Part shown: one piece after another, positions 27,359 through 36,865 of the stretch
How positions within the stretch are numbered: position 1 is the first letter of the stretch
Layout: every line of letters begins with the position of its first letter
From: Photobacterium sp. CCB-ST2H9
Lineage (GTDB): Bacteria; Pseudomonadota; Gammaproteobacteria; Enterobacterales; Vibrionaceae
Length of the DNA: 64,000 nt
Reading direction: 5' to 3'
NCBI RefSeq assembly: GCF_023151555.2
Contig: NZ_CP100426.1
Span: 1,054,001 to 1,118,000, forward strand
Notes under the pieces: generated by a model
The model's database searches: none
What the model was told of the DNA's origin: nothing
The model's input: only the letters and a program-made list of their open reading frames with translations
Translations under genes and position numbers: made by a program

Positions 27359-28588
27359 ATGAAGAAATCATTGCTTTTACTTTCCTTATTGGCAACATCT
27401 GTTCAGGCGGCCAGCTTCAATTGTGAGCTGGCCGCAACACCAACTGAAAAAATGATTTGTGCAAATCCGTCGTTAAGTACCATGGATGAAGTCATTCATC
27501 AGCTCTACACAAGCGCACTCAAAACACAGGGGAACGATACCCTGAAAACTGAGCAACGCTCCTGGCTCAAGTTCAGGGACAACACTTGTGACGATCGAGC
27601 TGGATGTGAAACCGTATTTCAAGACCGGATCAACCGTCTGCTCATCAAAGTGTCCCAGGAAAATATCGCTCACCTGAGCCAGGGTATGGCGCTGCCTGAT
27701 GAAAGTGCTCTTGATCAAACATCAGCGGACGCGGCAAAGAATATTGCGGCAGAAGTGTATCAACCCTGGTTGAGAAAAGAAGTGAATCATGCAAAAAATC
27801 CAACCGTTCCGATTGCAACTTCTGTCAATCATGAAATCTATATCTATTATAAATATTACAATGATTCCAAGGGGGGCTATGAACTTCGGGAAAACAAGCC
27901 TTTAACTCATGAAGATAGGTTTATCGCTTCAAATGTTAGTGGTGATATCTACGTCAAAAATGATCTGTTATATTTCTACACTAACTTTTCCGATGACATG
28001 GTAATGGAACATAGTCATGTGATTGGTGCTTACGAAGAGCCTCAAGTAGGCAAATATATTGCTTTAAAAGACTATTACGAATTGTCATTCAGGACAAATC
28101 AGGAATCCTCGTCGAGTGCACTTTCAGAAGACCAGAAAAAGCTAGCCTTACTCACAAATGACCTCTTGCCATCAAAAGAAATAACTAAATATTCTTATGA
28201 CTCAAAAGTAGAAGCACTATTCCAAAAAGCAAAATCATTCGCTGAGAGCCACCCGTTTACAGAGAAAAATAATATCGCAGTTTTTGATAGTGAAACGAAT
28301 CGTATCAAGCTCATGCCTAATATCATGAAAAATAAATCCACTCTTGAATGGACGATTTATAACATGGTCTGGAGTGAAGATAATCAATCCATTTATTTTG
28401 ACAATTACGCCATGCAAAAAGCCTGTATCTGGAAATACGACGTTCATGGGGATGTGGTTCATAAAATTGTTCCCGAACATGAAGCAATTAACCCTTTCCC
28501 TTTCACCTATCAAGGCCAAGAGTTCATCGTTTATATTTTGTCCGGCTACAACCCGGGTAATCGATTAATGATTGCGATGAAGCCTTAA
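27359..28588 (+). CDS. Secreted protein with LprI/DUF1311-like N-terminal domain
   Basis: A 409-residue exported protein: signal peptide MKKSLLLLSLLATSVQA, then a roughly 80-residue LprI-type Cys domain (FNCELAATPTEKMICANP, SWLKFRDNTCDDRAGCETVF). A long C-terminal region follows with aromatic, beta-rich character and no known motif. From about 27.8 to 28.4 kb the DNA is visibly more AT-rich than its neighbours, which may indicate acquisition of the C-terminal part. LprI domains are linked to lysozyme inhibition, but that is not shown here. Confidence 0.75.
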   Translation: MKKSLLLLSLLATSVQAASFNCELAATPTEKMICANPSLSTMDEVIHQLYTSALKTQGNDTLKTEQRSWLKFRDNTCDDRAGCETVFQDRINRLLIKVSQENIAHLSQGMALPDESALDQTSADAAKNIAAEVYQPWLRKEVNHAKNPTVPIATSVNHEIYIYYKYYNDSKGGYELRENKPLTHEDRFIASNVSGDIYVKNDLLYFYTNFSDDMVMEHSHVIGAYEEPQVGKYIALKDYYELSFRTNQESSSSALSEDQKKLALLTNDLLPSKEITKYSYDSKVEALFQKAKSFAESHPFTEKNNIAVFDSETNRIKLMPNIMKNKSTLEWTIYNMVWSEDNQSIYFDNYAMQKACIWKYDVHGDVVHKIVPEHEAINPFPFTYQGQEFIVYILSGYNPGNRLMIAMKP

Positions 28589-28777
28589 TTTCATTTCTAT
28601 ATCCGTCCTCTCTCTGTTTCAGCCTGGATTGACCTCATTTTCGAGGGCGATCACCTCTTTCACTCCCGCTCAGTGCACACTTGAACGAAGTTCTTTCACC
28701 AGACAACTTTGTACAAAACAAATCAGGCAAAATACGATACATTGGCAACATGCGGGTAGAGGAGTCTGGTAGTACCG

Positions 28778-29602
28778 ATGTCAAGAAGAAAGCAAGCAGT
28801 CACTTATGGTCAGGTTAGTGAAATTGAAGGGCTGGACTACCTCAATGCCAGTTACATTGAGCAGACATTTTCCCGCCATGCCCATGAGGGATATTGCGTC
28901 GGTGTGATCAGTGAAGGCACGCAGGGTTTTTATCACAATGGTGCAGAGCATCTGGCGCCGCAAAATACCATCATTCTGGTCAATGCAGATGAAATTCACA
29001 CCGGCTATGCAGCCACAGATCATGGCTGGAGTTACCGGGCCTTGTATCCGCTGCCCCAGCTCTTTGAGCAAATCAGTCAGGATTTAGGCAAACCCGAATA
29101 CGGCGCCCCTTATTTCCGTCAGTCGGTCGTCAGAGACGACCAGCTCGCCGCTCATTTTCGGCAGCTGTTTGATACCCTGGATCATTCCACCGATCCGCTG
29201 TACAGAGAAACACTGATCTATACAGCACTGACTCAGCTTGTCGTCCGTCAGGGATGCTCCCGCATGGCGGTCAAACCCGCCAGAGGTTCAGATAAATCAT
29301 TGTCGATGGTGAAAGAATTTCTGGATGAATATTCAAACTGGCAAATAACACTCACGGAACTGGCTGCGCTGGCCTGTATGACTCCGTATAGTCTGGTGCG
29401 TGCTTTTAAACGTAAATTTGGTCTGCCGCCCCATGCTTATCAAATACAGGCAAGGCTGAGGCTGGCAAGACGACTGTTAAAACAGGGACGCTCCATTCAA
29501 GATGCAGCCATTGAAGCTGGTTTTCACGATCAAAGTCATTTCCACCGTCATTTCAAAAGTGCAATGGGTATCACACCCGGCAGATACATGAAACATGTAT
29601 AA
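28778..29602 (+). CDS. AraC family transcriptional regulator
   Basis: A 274-residue regulator with an N-terminal cupin effector domain (FSRHAHEGYCVGVISEG, then LAPQNTIILVNADEIHTG). The C-terminal HTH pair is LAALACMTPYSLVRAFKRKFGLPPHAY and AIEAGFHDQSHFHRHFKSAMGITPGRY. This layout is common in regulators beside LysE/RhtB exporters, but none is adjacent here. Target unknown. Confidence 0.87.
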   Translation: MSRRKQAVTYGQVSEIEGLDYLNASYIEQTFSRHAHEGYCVGVISEGTQGFYHNGAEHLAPQNTIILVNADEIHTGYAATDHGWSYRALYPLPQLFEQISQDLGKPEYGAPYFRQSVVRDDQLAAHFRQLFDTLDHSTDPLYRETLIYTALTQLVVRQGCSRMAVKPARGSDKSLSMVKEFLDEYSNWQITLTELAALACMTPYSLVRAFKRKFGLPPHAYQIQARLRLARRLLKQGRSIQDAAIEAGFHDQSHFHRHFKSAMGITPGRYMKHV

Positions 29603-29878
29603 AAAGATTCGGGAAATGAAGATCTTATTTCCCTAACCGATTGAGCATACCGGTCCTGGGAACAATCCGGATAATTACCTGAAAGACAGCAGCATGATTT
29701 CATCATCGACTCCGGACGTTCATTCCATTCGGGAATGCAGCGCTCTGCCCCCTAAAAATCACTGGTGACTTGACCATTCAGGGAGATTTTCAAGATTGCT
29801 CATATTTCGTTTTTTGGTTCGCTCATTCTTGAAGCCCGAATTGCAATGAAAAAATTAATCATGACAGAAGGTAAAATC

Positions 29879-30532
29879 ATGTTCAGAAAAAGTATTGCAT
29901 TCGCAGCAACCGTGATTCTTTCTGGCTGCGTCAGTACAAATAATATCCCGATTGATGAAGCAAAATTAACATCTGCACAACCCAAATCCATTACCGTTAC
30001 GCAACGAGAGAAACCAGACTTTTCAGCGATGACCGCTGGCAAAGCCTACTTGGGTATCTTCGGTGCCGCCGCAATGATTTCAGAAGGGAATGAGATTGTT
30101 GAACAAAATCATGTGGAAGATCCGGCCAGCTATATCAGCCAGACACTGAGAAAAGTCTTAGCGCAGAAATATCAGCTTTCTGTGGCGGAAAGCCAGCAGC
30201 TGATCGACTCAGACAATGCCGCCGACATTGCCCGGACTTATCATGATGCTGACCTGATTTTAGACATAGAAACCATCAATTGGAGCTTTGTCTATTATCC
30301 GACCGACTGGGACAACTATCGTGTGATTTATTCAGCAAAGCTAAGACTGGTTGATGCCAGGAATGAAACGACTCTGGCTGAAGGCTTTTGTGCAAGCGTC
30401 CCTGAAGAAGAAGCATCCGCTCCCTCTTATGAAGAATTAGTTGAGAATAACGCCAGTGTCCTCAAGACAAAACTGAGATCCGCGGCTGATCATTGCATTC
30501 AGGAATTTGAACACAATGTATTAGCGATCTGA
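29879..30532 (+). CDS. Hypothetical lipoprotein
   Basis: A 217-residue lipoprotein with the lipobox ILSGCVS. ATG 29879 is chosen for its AAGG seven bases upstream and correct signal-peptide length. The mature part includes a Gly/Ala-rich stretch (GKAYLGIFGAAAMIS) and a segment like those of outer-membrane assembly lipoproteins (DLILDIETINWSFVY). Function unknown. A GC-rich hairpin (CCGGGCCA/TGGCCCGG, 30539-30565) follows without a T-run. Confidence 0.72.
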   Translation: MFRKSIAFAATVILSGCVSTNNIPIDEAKLTSAQPKSITVTQREKPDFSAMTAGKAYLGIFGAAAMISEGNEIVEQNHVEDPASYISQTLRKVLAQKYQLSVAESQQLIDSDNAADIARTYHDADLILDIETINWSFVYYPTDWDNYRVIYSAKLRLVDARNETTLAEGFCASVPEEEASAPSYEELVENNASVLKTKLRSAADHCIQEFEHNVLAI

Positions 30533-30741
30533 ACACATCCGGGCCATCTGAACCCGGTGGCCCGGACATGGCAATGCTTCAATTCTTTCCTGAAAGTGAG
30601 AGAACAATCACAATGGTTTTCAGTCAAAAATCCATCGTCTGACATCTCGCCTGCTACAGTTTGAAACGTACTCACCAAGTTGCCATTAAATTGTTAGCAC
30701 ATCACTCGTCGAAAAATAACCCGTCATTCAAGGAAAGAACG

Positions 30742-31308
30742 ATGTTTATTGCCACCAGTTTTTCTCTGATCTTTCTTTCGCTCGCCTGTACCCATATTTT
30801 TGTCGAAACAGTAGAGATTGACGCAATTACAATTGTCCTGATGGTGTTAGCAGCATTGCCCTGGGTTTTTCCTTATCTCAAGTCACTGGAATTACCGGGC
30901 GGCATTAAAGTTGAAATGAAAAATGTCCTGAAAAAAGTTGAACAGGCTTCCGCAGAAATTGATGGCGCCGTCCCGAGCAATGGATTTCAGGGCGTTGACG
31001 CTTCACTTGCTTTTATTGCCCAGCGGGTAGAAATTGAAAAAATTGTTCGCCGGTATCAACCGGATTTACCCTCATCCCGTTTCGCGCTGACGGCCCGATT
31101 GACCAAGCTGGCAAAACAGAACATCCTTCAGCAACATCTGGCTGATGCACTCCTTGAAATCGTCAAACTGGGAAACCTTGCCTCGCAGGGACAGTTTGTC
31201 CAGACCGATGAAGCTGAGCTGATCCTGATGCGTTCTGGGCCTTTACTGGGCAAGCTGGAACAGACGCTCAGCCAGGCAATAACAGAAGAAGCCGCTCTGG
31301 TTGACTGA
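30742..31308 (+). CDS. Hypothetical membrane protein
   Basis: A 188-residue protein starting MFIATSFSLIFLSLACTHI, with AAGGAA just upstream. Two membrane segments lie within residues 1-55, followed by a cytoplasmic helical domain (VEMKNVLKKVEQASAEI). Its stop is two bases from the stop of a convergent small gene. No known family recognised. Confidence 0.7.
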   Translation: MFIATSFSLIFLSLACTHIFVETVEIDAITIVLMVLAALPWVFPYLKSLELPGGIKVEMKNVLKKVEQASAEIDGAVPSNGFQGVDASLAFIAQRVEIEKIVRRYQPDLPSSRFALTARLTKLAKQNILQQHLADALLEIVKLGNLASQGQFVQTDEAELILMRSGPLLGKLEQTLSQAITEEAALVD

Positions 31309-31309
31309 T

Positions 31310-31531
31310 TCAGGGCAAATGATCAATCTCATCCTGAATCTGATAGCCTTTATCCGTGACGATTTTCTCCAGCACCGCGACCCGTGCTTTCAGCTCACTC
31401 AGCTCTGCGCGCAGCAATTCTGCTTCTTTGCTCGCCAGTCGCTCACTTTCCTGCTGTTTCGCCTGAAGGCGCAGATATTGCTGTAAGACAAGCGCCCCAA
31501 AAATAATGGCAATGATCCAGACAGCTGTCAT
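31310..31531 (-). CDS. Small membrane protein with coiled coil, PspB-like
   Basis: A 73-residue protein with one N-terminal membrane segment (VWIIAIIFGALVLQQYL) followed by a charged coiled coil (ESERLASKEAELLRAELSEL). Size and layout resemble PspB of the envelope phage-shock response, though no pspA or pspC is adjacent. The similarity may be topological only. Confidence 0.65.
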   Translation of the reverse strand: MTAVWIIAIIFGALVLQQYLRLQAKQQESERLASKEAELLRAELSELKARVAVLEKIVTDKGYQIQDEIDHLP

Positions 31532-31593
31532 GGTTTCTCTCCTTCATGACTGATTTTCAAAACGGATTCTCAGAAACCGGTAACCCGGCCAGT

Positions 31594-32592
31594 TCAGCAT
31601 TCCCCCGGCGTGATACCAAATTTTCGCTTAAATGCTGTAATAAAGTTCGACGGATGATTATATCCGCATAAATAGGCCGCTTCACTGACCGAGACATTTT
31701 CCAGCTGCATCATATCTCTCGCTTTTTCCAGACGCCGGTTACGCACATAATCAAATACCGTACACCCTAATCCCGTCCGGAATCGGCGTTGCAGCACGCT
31801 GACACTCATCGCCGTCGCTGATGCAACCTCCTGTAAGCGTACGTCATGATGCAAGTGCGCTTCTAAATACGCCACCACAGCCGACAACTGATCCGGGATA
31901 TGATGCATCGCATCAGCAACATGCTGAAACTGTGCCGGTGAGCAATTCACCAGTTGCCGGCACAGCTGCATCAGAATCAGCTGCCCTCGGGATTCCAGCA
32001 TCAACTGATGCATCCAGGGATCTTCAGCCTGATCTGAAGTCAGTATCTCTTCACAGAGCTTCAGCATGTCTTGATCCGGCTGCCACCGCCAGCTGGCCAG
32101 ATGGGTCTGCAAAAACTGACGGACAGATTCAGGCAGAGGGATACTGTTTTTATCAAACCATTCCGGATTCACCAGCAGATTGATCTTTCTGATCTCCTGC
32201 TCCTGCGCACTGGCAACAATGTGTCGTCTGAATGCACACTGACGGGCCAGATTCACCGCGAGCGCTTTCACACCATCACTGGCATCCAGCACATTGTCCA
32301 TGCCGTCATAACCAAAACGAATCCGCCCCGACAGTAACAGCGTAATACACACGCAGGGACCGGCATTCGACAGCACATCTGCATCAGCCAGCTCACGAAA
32401 AGTGCCGGCCTGGACAATCAATCCGCTGCGAAACTGACTATATTGAAACTTCCCCTGCAGCAGCGTTTCGTTGGGCTGACGATTGTCCGACAGAATGCGA
32501 TCGGCACTCTGGCTGTCCTGACTCAACCGGGTCATCACAATACGCTTTCTGGCATAGTTCGGTGAGTTCTTCTCTGGACTGGTCACGCTCAT
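31594..32592 (-). CDS. PchR-like AraC family regulator
   Basis: A 332-residue regulator. The N-terminal 200 residues form an effector domain of the ferric-siderophore-responsive PchR type; the C-terminal AraC HTH is LQEVASATAMSVSVLQRRF and VSEAAYLCGYNHPSNFITAF. It is divergent from a TonB-dependent receptor gene with a Fur-box-like palindrome between them, the usual layout for a regulator that activates a siderophore receptor when its ligand is present. AAGGGG upstream supports the start at 32592. Confidence 0.87.
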   Translation of the reverse strand: MSVTSPEKNSPNYARKRIVMTRLSQDSQSADRILSDNRQPNETLLQGKFQYSQFRSGLIVQAGTFRELADADVLSNAGPCVCITLLLSGRIRFGYDGMDNVLDASDGVKALAVNLARQCAFRRHIVASAQEQEIRKINLLVNPEWFDKNSIPLPESVRQFLQTHLASWRWQPDQDMLKLCEEILTSDQAEDPWMHQLMLESRGQLILMQLCRQLVNCSPAQFQHVADAMHHIPDQLSAVVAYLEAHLHHDVRLQEVASATAMSVSVLQRRFRTGLGCTVFDYVRNRRLEKARDMMQLENVSVSEAAYLCGYNHPSNFITAFKRKFGITPGEC

Positions 32593-32692
32593 CTGCCCCT
32601 TTCTGCTGTGTCATTTGCCAATAACTGTTAGACGATTTGGCATAACGATCCTGCCTTCTCAAAATCCGCCCATGAAAATATCATGAATGCGA

Positions 32693-32710
32693 ATCAATAT
32701 CATTATTGAT
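32693..32710. promoter_or_regulatory. Putative Fur box between pchR-like and TonB receptor genes
   Basis: ATCAATATCATTATTGAT contains a perfect 7-base inverted repeat (ATCAATA/TATTGAT) around four bases and closely resembles the Fur 19-mer. It lies in the divergent promoter region 40 bases from the receptor start. Confidence 0.65.
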
Positions 32711-32748
32711 AATTCTTATGGATATGTTTCAGGTAGGACCAAGCTCAC

Positions 32749-34764
32749 ATGTTCAATGACCAACATTTTGATTTTTCACCTTTCAGAATTTCAGCCCTGA
32801 CGATTGCCATCGCAGCTTCACTCTCTTTCCCTTGCAGCAGCCATGCGGCAGAAGCAGAGCAGCACCTTGACGAAGTGGTCGTCTGGGGTGCCAAAGTCTC
32901 CAGCTCTTCTGAATTCATGACTGACGAAGATATTTCCGTTCGCCAGGCCGATCACCTCTCAGACTTGCTGCGGGATATTCCCGGTGTTGACGTAGGCGGC
33001 ACGCATTCCGTGAACCAGCGCATTAACATCCGCGGGCTCGGTGAGACAGATCTGGATATCCGCCTGGATGGAGCTTCACAGTACGCCAATATGTTCCACC
33101 ATGTCGGGAATCTGACCCTGAACCCAGACATCATGAAAGCAGTGGATGTCCAGGTTGGGGCAAACTCAGTCCTGAACAGCGGGCTGGGCGGTTCTGTGAT
33201 GTTTGAGACCAAATCCGCCAAAGATCTGCTGCGTCCCGGAGAATTGTACGGTGCGCGGATTTTTGCCGGATATGGCAGCAACGCCTTCACCCAGGGCTCG
33301 TTGTCCCTGTATGGACAGCTTACTGAGTCGCTGGATGCACTCTTCTATGCCTACCAGATCGACCGGGACAACTTCAAAGACGGAAACGGAACAGAAACCC
33401 TCGGTTATGACGGCACTGTAGACGATATGATGCTGAAGCTGGGCTGGGAGCCTGCCGCCAATCAACGGCTTCAGTTCACCTATGACCGCTATCGCGATAA
33501 GGGTGACTATAATCCCCGGCCGGATATGTCGACCGCAGCCAATAACGGCCTGACACAGGACCAGCTCGCTCCGACCCACTATGATCGCGATACCTTCAGT
33601 GCCCGCTACCATCTCGATCAGGGCGATGCACTGGATCTGTCCGTCACGCTTTACCAGAACCGGATTGAGCTCAAGCGTGACGAATCCGGACTCATGCCCT
33701 GGCCGTCAAACCGGCAGAGTCTGAATACCGCTGAAAATATCAATACCGGAACGACAATCCTGGCCGTTTCCAGTGTTGATCTGGCTGATATGCGCCACAC
33801 CTTCCGTTATGGCGGCGAAGGCAATATTCAGGACAGCAAGAGCCGTTACGGCACGCAGCCGAAAATGAATGAAACCCTGACGGCATGGGCGCTCTATCTC
33901 GAAGATAGCATCCGGATAACCGATGCGTTCACCGTCACCCCCGGCCTGCGCTACGATGCCGTCGATCGGGATGCCCTGACCGGTGAGAAGACGTTTGATG
34001 ACATCAACTGGGCACTGGCCGCAGATTATGACGTCAATGAGAACCTGACGCTGTTTGCCAGCACCCGCTCTCTGTTCAAAGCTCCGCCGCTGCTGGAGAC
34101 CTTCGTCAACTTCCAGGACGTCACTTTCCTGGCCGAAGACATCAAACCAGAAAGCGGCCAGAATACTCAGGGAGGACTGCGCTGGAGCCATCACCAGGGA
34201 AGCAGCAGCTATGGTACAACCCTGACGGTATTCAAAACCCGGCTGGATGATTATCTGGCCAACGAATACCGTGACGGGAAGTATATTTTCTTTAACAACG
34301 GTGATGCTGAAATTAAAGGGTTCGAGACCAGCCTCTACTATGGCTATGAGGCGCTGATGGCGAAACTTTCATACGCTAGAGCAGATAACAAAAACAAAAC
34401 CAATCACACCCCGATCATTGCTTCAAATGGCCGCAGCAGCGACGTGGGTGACAGCATCGGCCTGGCGCTGGATTACAGCCTGTACGATTACGATCTCTAT
34501 CTGGGATACCGGGGTCAGTTTGTCCTGAAAGAAGACAACGTCCTGCCGGGCACGCCAGTCAAAGACAGCTATGATGTTCACAACATTTACGCGCAATGGG
34601 CTCCGCAGCAGATCGACGGTATGGTCATGACGTTTGGTATCGACAACCTGTTTGATGAAGCCTATGTCTCACACGCCTCCCGCTCAGGTCTCGCCCGTGG
34701 ACTGGACACCGCTGATCTTGAACCGGGACGCAACATCAAGATTTCAGCCTCCTATCAATTCTGA
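32749..34764 (+). CDS. TonB-dependent outer-membrane receptor
   Basis: A 671-residue receptor for active uptake of a ferric siderophore or similar ligand. Signal peptide ends around SFPCSSHAAEAE. The TonB box region is LDEVVVWG, the plug domain includes LLRDIPGVDVGGTHSVNQRINIRGLGE, and a 22-strand barrel follows, closing with KISASYQF (terminal Phe). The adjacent PchR-like regulator and Fur-like site indicate iron control. The ligand is not identifiable; siderophore biosynthesis genes are not adjacent. Terminates at 34807-34831. Confidence 0.9.
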   Translation: MFNDQHFDFSPFRISALTIAIAASLSFPCSSHAAEAEQHLDEVVVWGAKVSSSSEFMTDEDISVRQADHLSDLLRDIPGVDVGGTHSVNQRINIRGLGETDLDIRLDGASQYANMFHHVGNLTLNPDIMKAVDVQVGANSVLNSGLGGSVMFETKSAKDLLRPGELYGARIFAGYGSNAFTQGSLSLYGQLTESLDALFYAYQIDRDNFKDGNGTETLGYDGTVDDMMLKLGWEPAANQRLQFTYDRYRDKGDYNPRPDMSTAANNGLTQDQLAPTHYDRDTFSARYHLDQGDALDLSVTLYQNRIELKRDESGLMPWPSNRQSLNTAENINTGTTILAVSSVDLADMRHTFRYGGEGNIQDSKSRYGTQPKMNETLTAWALYLEDSIRITDAFTVTPGLRYDAVDRDALTGEKTFDDINWALAADYDVNENLTLFASTRSLFKAPPLLETFVNFQDVTFLAEDIKPESGQNTQGGLRWSHHQGSSSYGTTLTVFKTRLDDYLANEYRDGKYIFFNNGDAEIKGFETSLYYGYEALMAKLSYARADNKNKTNHTPIIASNGRSSDVGDSIGLALDYSLYDYDLYLGYRGQFVLKEDNVLPGTPVKDSYDVHNIYAQWAPQQIDGMVMTFGIDNLFDEAYVSHASRSGLARGLDTADLEPGRNIKISASYQF

Positions 34765-34806
34765 CAGCAATTCATGCCATCTCGGATTTCCCTGCCAGCA
34801 TACGAA

Positions 34807-34831
34807 AAAGCCGCCCATCACAGGCGGCTTT
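34807..34831. terminator. Bidirectional terminator between convergent genes
   Basis: AAAGCCGCC (34807-34815) pairs with GGCGGCTTT (34823-34831), an A/T-flanked symmetric hairpin between the TonB receptor and the LtaS-like gene. Confidence 0.8.
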
Positions 34832-34856
34832 CATCGGTTAATTCAGAACTCAGCGC

Positions 34857-36827
34857 TTATTGCTCAGCACTGACAAGCTGCTGCTCCGTCGCCGGAGGGA
34901 GTCTGTAACTCCCCTGCCGATAGAGCTTACCGCCCAGCAGTGCGTGGGCCAGTGCACGCTTGGATTCGATCTCGGAAACCGAAGCAGGTGTCATGGACTG
35001 AGCCGCAAAATCATAGTGATAACCAATCGGCGCTTTACCCGGCTGAAGAACGACCAACTTATCCTTGGTCAGATAACCAAAGTTCTTATCGAACTGCATC
35101 ATGGCACGCTGGTATTCCGGTGCGACGGCTTTTGTCATGTCATGACCGATCATCGGGGAGGTATTATCCGCACCAATCAGCGACAGCAGCGTCGGAGCCA
35201 TATCAATGTTACTTGCCAGACGGTCATCCTGACGCGGCTGCACATCCCCCCCCAGGATCAGAGCCGGAATGTGGAAACGGTCAACCGGCACCGGCACTTT
35301 CCCTTCTGCACGGGCGTCATGGTCTGCAATCACAATAAAGATGGTGTCTTTCCAGTATTCAGACTGCTTGGCTTTCGCGAAAAACTCACCCAAGGCTTTA
35401 TCTGAATATTTCACCGCATTGTTACGGCTGTGCTCAGGCTGTTCATACAGTTCAATTTCACCGTCCGGGAACTCATATGGTGAGTGGTTACTGCTGGTGA
35501 AAACCAGACTGAAGAACGGCTGATCGGTATTGTGCAGACGGGTAAATTGCTGATCCGCCATCTGATACAGATCCTGATCCGACGCGCCCCATGACCCTAC
35601 GAATTTCGGGTTTTCAAAGTCCGGCAGGTCAACGATTTCCTCAAAGCCATTCCCCAGGAAGAAAGACTTCATGTTATCGAAGTGACTTTCACCACCATAA
35701 ATAAACTGGGTATGGTAGCCCTGCCGCTCCAGCAGTTCTGCAATGGTGTAAAAACCGGTCTGGCTTTTACTTAATTTCACGACGGCCCGCGACGGCGTTG
35801 GCGTAAAACCAGTTGTCATCGCTTCGATCCCGCGCACAGAGCGGGTGCCGGTGGCATAAACCTGCGTGAAGTTCCAGCCTTCCTGCATCAGCTGGTCAAG
35901 ATTCGGCGTCAATGGCAGACCACCCAGTGCGCCGACAAAACGCGCACCCAGGCTTTCCTGCAACAGAATCACCAGATTCTTTTTACCTGCAAAAGTCGGC
36001 AGGTTGGTATTCAGCGTCGGAATGTCATCTGAAATAAAGCTGTCTGGTCGGCCAGATGCCTGACGAACCGTTTCAACAACCTCTTCCAGCGGCATCTTGC
36101 CATAGAATTCTTCTGCATTTTTCTCTGAACCCATGTTCTTCGCCGCAAAAATCACGGAGTAAGCAGAGTTCAGGGTCAGGTCATTCAACAGCGGGTCCGT
36201 TGAAAATGCGACCATTGCCGGGTTCAGCGGGCGATGCTGAAACGTTGAACGGGCTCCCATCACACCAAAAGCAAGCACAGCAATTGCCAACACCGGGCGC
36301 CAGTACCATTTCGGTGCCTTCAGATCACGCACAGCGTAACCGCTCAGCTTCCAGCCCAGGAACAGGGTCAGCAAAGTGCCCAGCAGACCAATTGCCAGCT
36401 CTGCCTTATAGCCAACCCACAGCATGCTGAATACTTCTTTTGGATAAATCAGATATTCCAGAAACAGACGGTTCGGACGCAGATTATATTCGGTAATAAA
36501 AGTAGGCGTCGCCAGTTCCATATAAACCATCACCCAAAGACCAGCCACCAGCCAGACTCTGAGCAGGAACACCCAGATTTTTCCCAGAACACCCTGAACA
36601 GGCAGTAACGTTGCCAGCAGGGAAGGTAATAAAAGAAGCCAGCAAAGTGTCGAGATATCGACTCTGACGCCTTGCGTCAGAATCATCATCCAATCTTGCC
36701 AGCCCGTCACGTGTTCAGCCTGCCAGGCAGTCAGAAGCACACGGGAGAGACTCAGGAAAAACAGAGAAATGAGAGAAAACAGGATGACAGGGAACATCAA
36801 ACCTGTTTTTTGTTTCAGCTTTTGCAT
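34857..36827 (-). CDS. LTA synthase-like sulfatase-fold phosphoglycerol transferase
   Basis: A 656-residue inner-membrane enzyme with five membrane segments in the first 200 residues and a periplasmic alkaline-phosphatase/sulfatase domain. The metal and nucleophile region is QVYATGTRSVRGIEAMTTG, with a Thr likely nucleophile, and the later DHDARAEG supplies Asp/His ligands. In Gram-negatives such proteins transfer phosphoglycerol from phosphatidylglycerol to periplasmic glucans (OpgB-like) or other acceptors, releasing diacylglycerol. The dgkA gene 38 bases upstream on the same strand fits recycling of that product. Confidence 0.88.
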   Translation of the reverse strand: MQKLKQKTGLMFPVILFSLISLFFLSLSRVLLTAWQAEHVTGWQDWMMILTQGVRVDISTLCWLLLLPSLLATLLPVQGVLGKIWVFLLRVWLVAGLWVMVYMELATPTFITEYNLRPNRLFLEYLIYPKEVFSMLWVGYKAELAIGLLGTLLTLFLGWKLSGYAVRDLKAPKWYWRPVLAIAVLAFGVMGARSTFQHRPLNPAMVAFSTDPLLNDLTLNSAYSVIFAAKNMGSEKNAEEFYGKMPLEEVVETVRQASGRPDSFISDDIPTLNTNLPTFAGKKNLVILLQESLGARFVGALGGLPLTPNLDQLMQEGWNFTQVYATGTRSVRGIEAMTTGFTPTPSRAVVKLSKSQTGFYTIAELLERQGYHTQFIYGGESHFDNMKSFFLGNGFEEIVDLPDFENPKFVGSWGASDQDLYQMADQQFTRLHNTDQPFFSLVFTSSNHSPYEFPDGEIELYEQPEHSRNNAVKYSDKALGEFFAKAKQSEYWKDTIFIVIADHDARAEGKVPVPVDRFHIPALILGGDVQPRQDDRLASNIDMAPTLLSLIGADNTSPMIGHDMTKAVAPEYQRAMMQFDKNFGYLTKDKLVVLQPGKAPIGYHYDFAAQSMTPASVSEIESKRALAHALLGGKLYRQGSYRLPPATEQQLVSAEQ

Positions 36828-36865
36828 TAGAACTACATCCGAATAAACGGCATCCGGAAAACGGA

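Noticed and set aside
30539..30565. GC-rich hairpin after a lipoprotein gene as a terminator
   Set aside because: The stem is good (CCGGGCCA/TGGCCCGG), but no T-run follows, so I did not list it as a feature.
11000..31500. Possible chromosomal (super)integron cassette array, suggested by many single small genes of cassette-like families
   Set aside because: No recurring attC-like repeats with GTTRRRY/RYYYAAC ends were seen between genes, spacing is irregular, and genes lie on both strands with own promoters.
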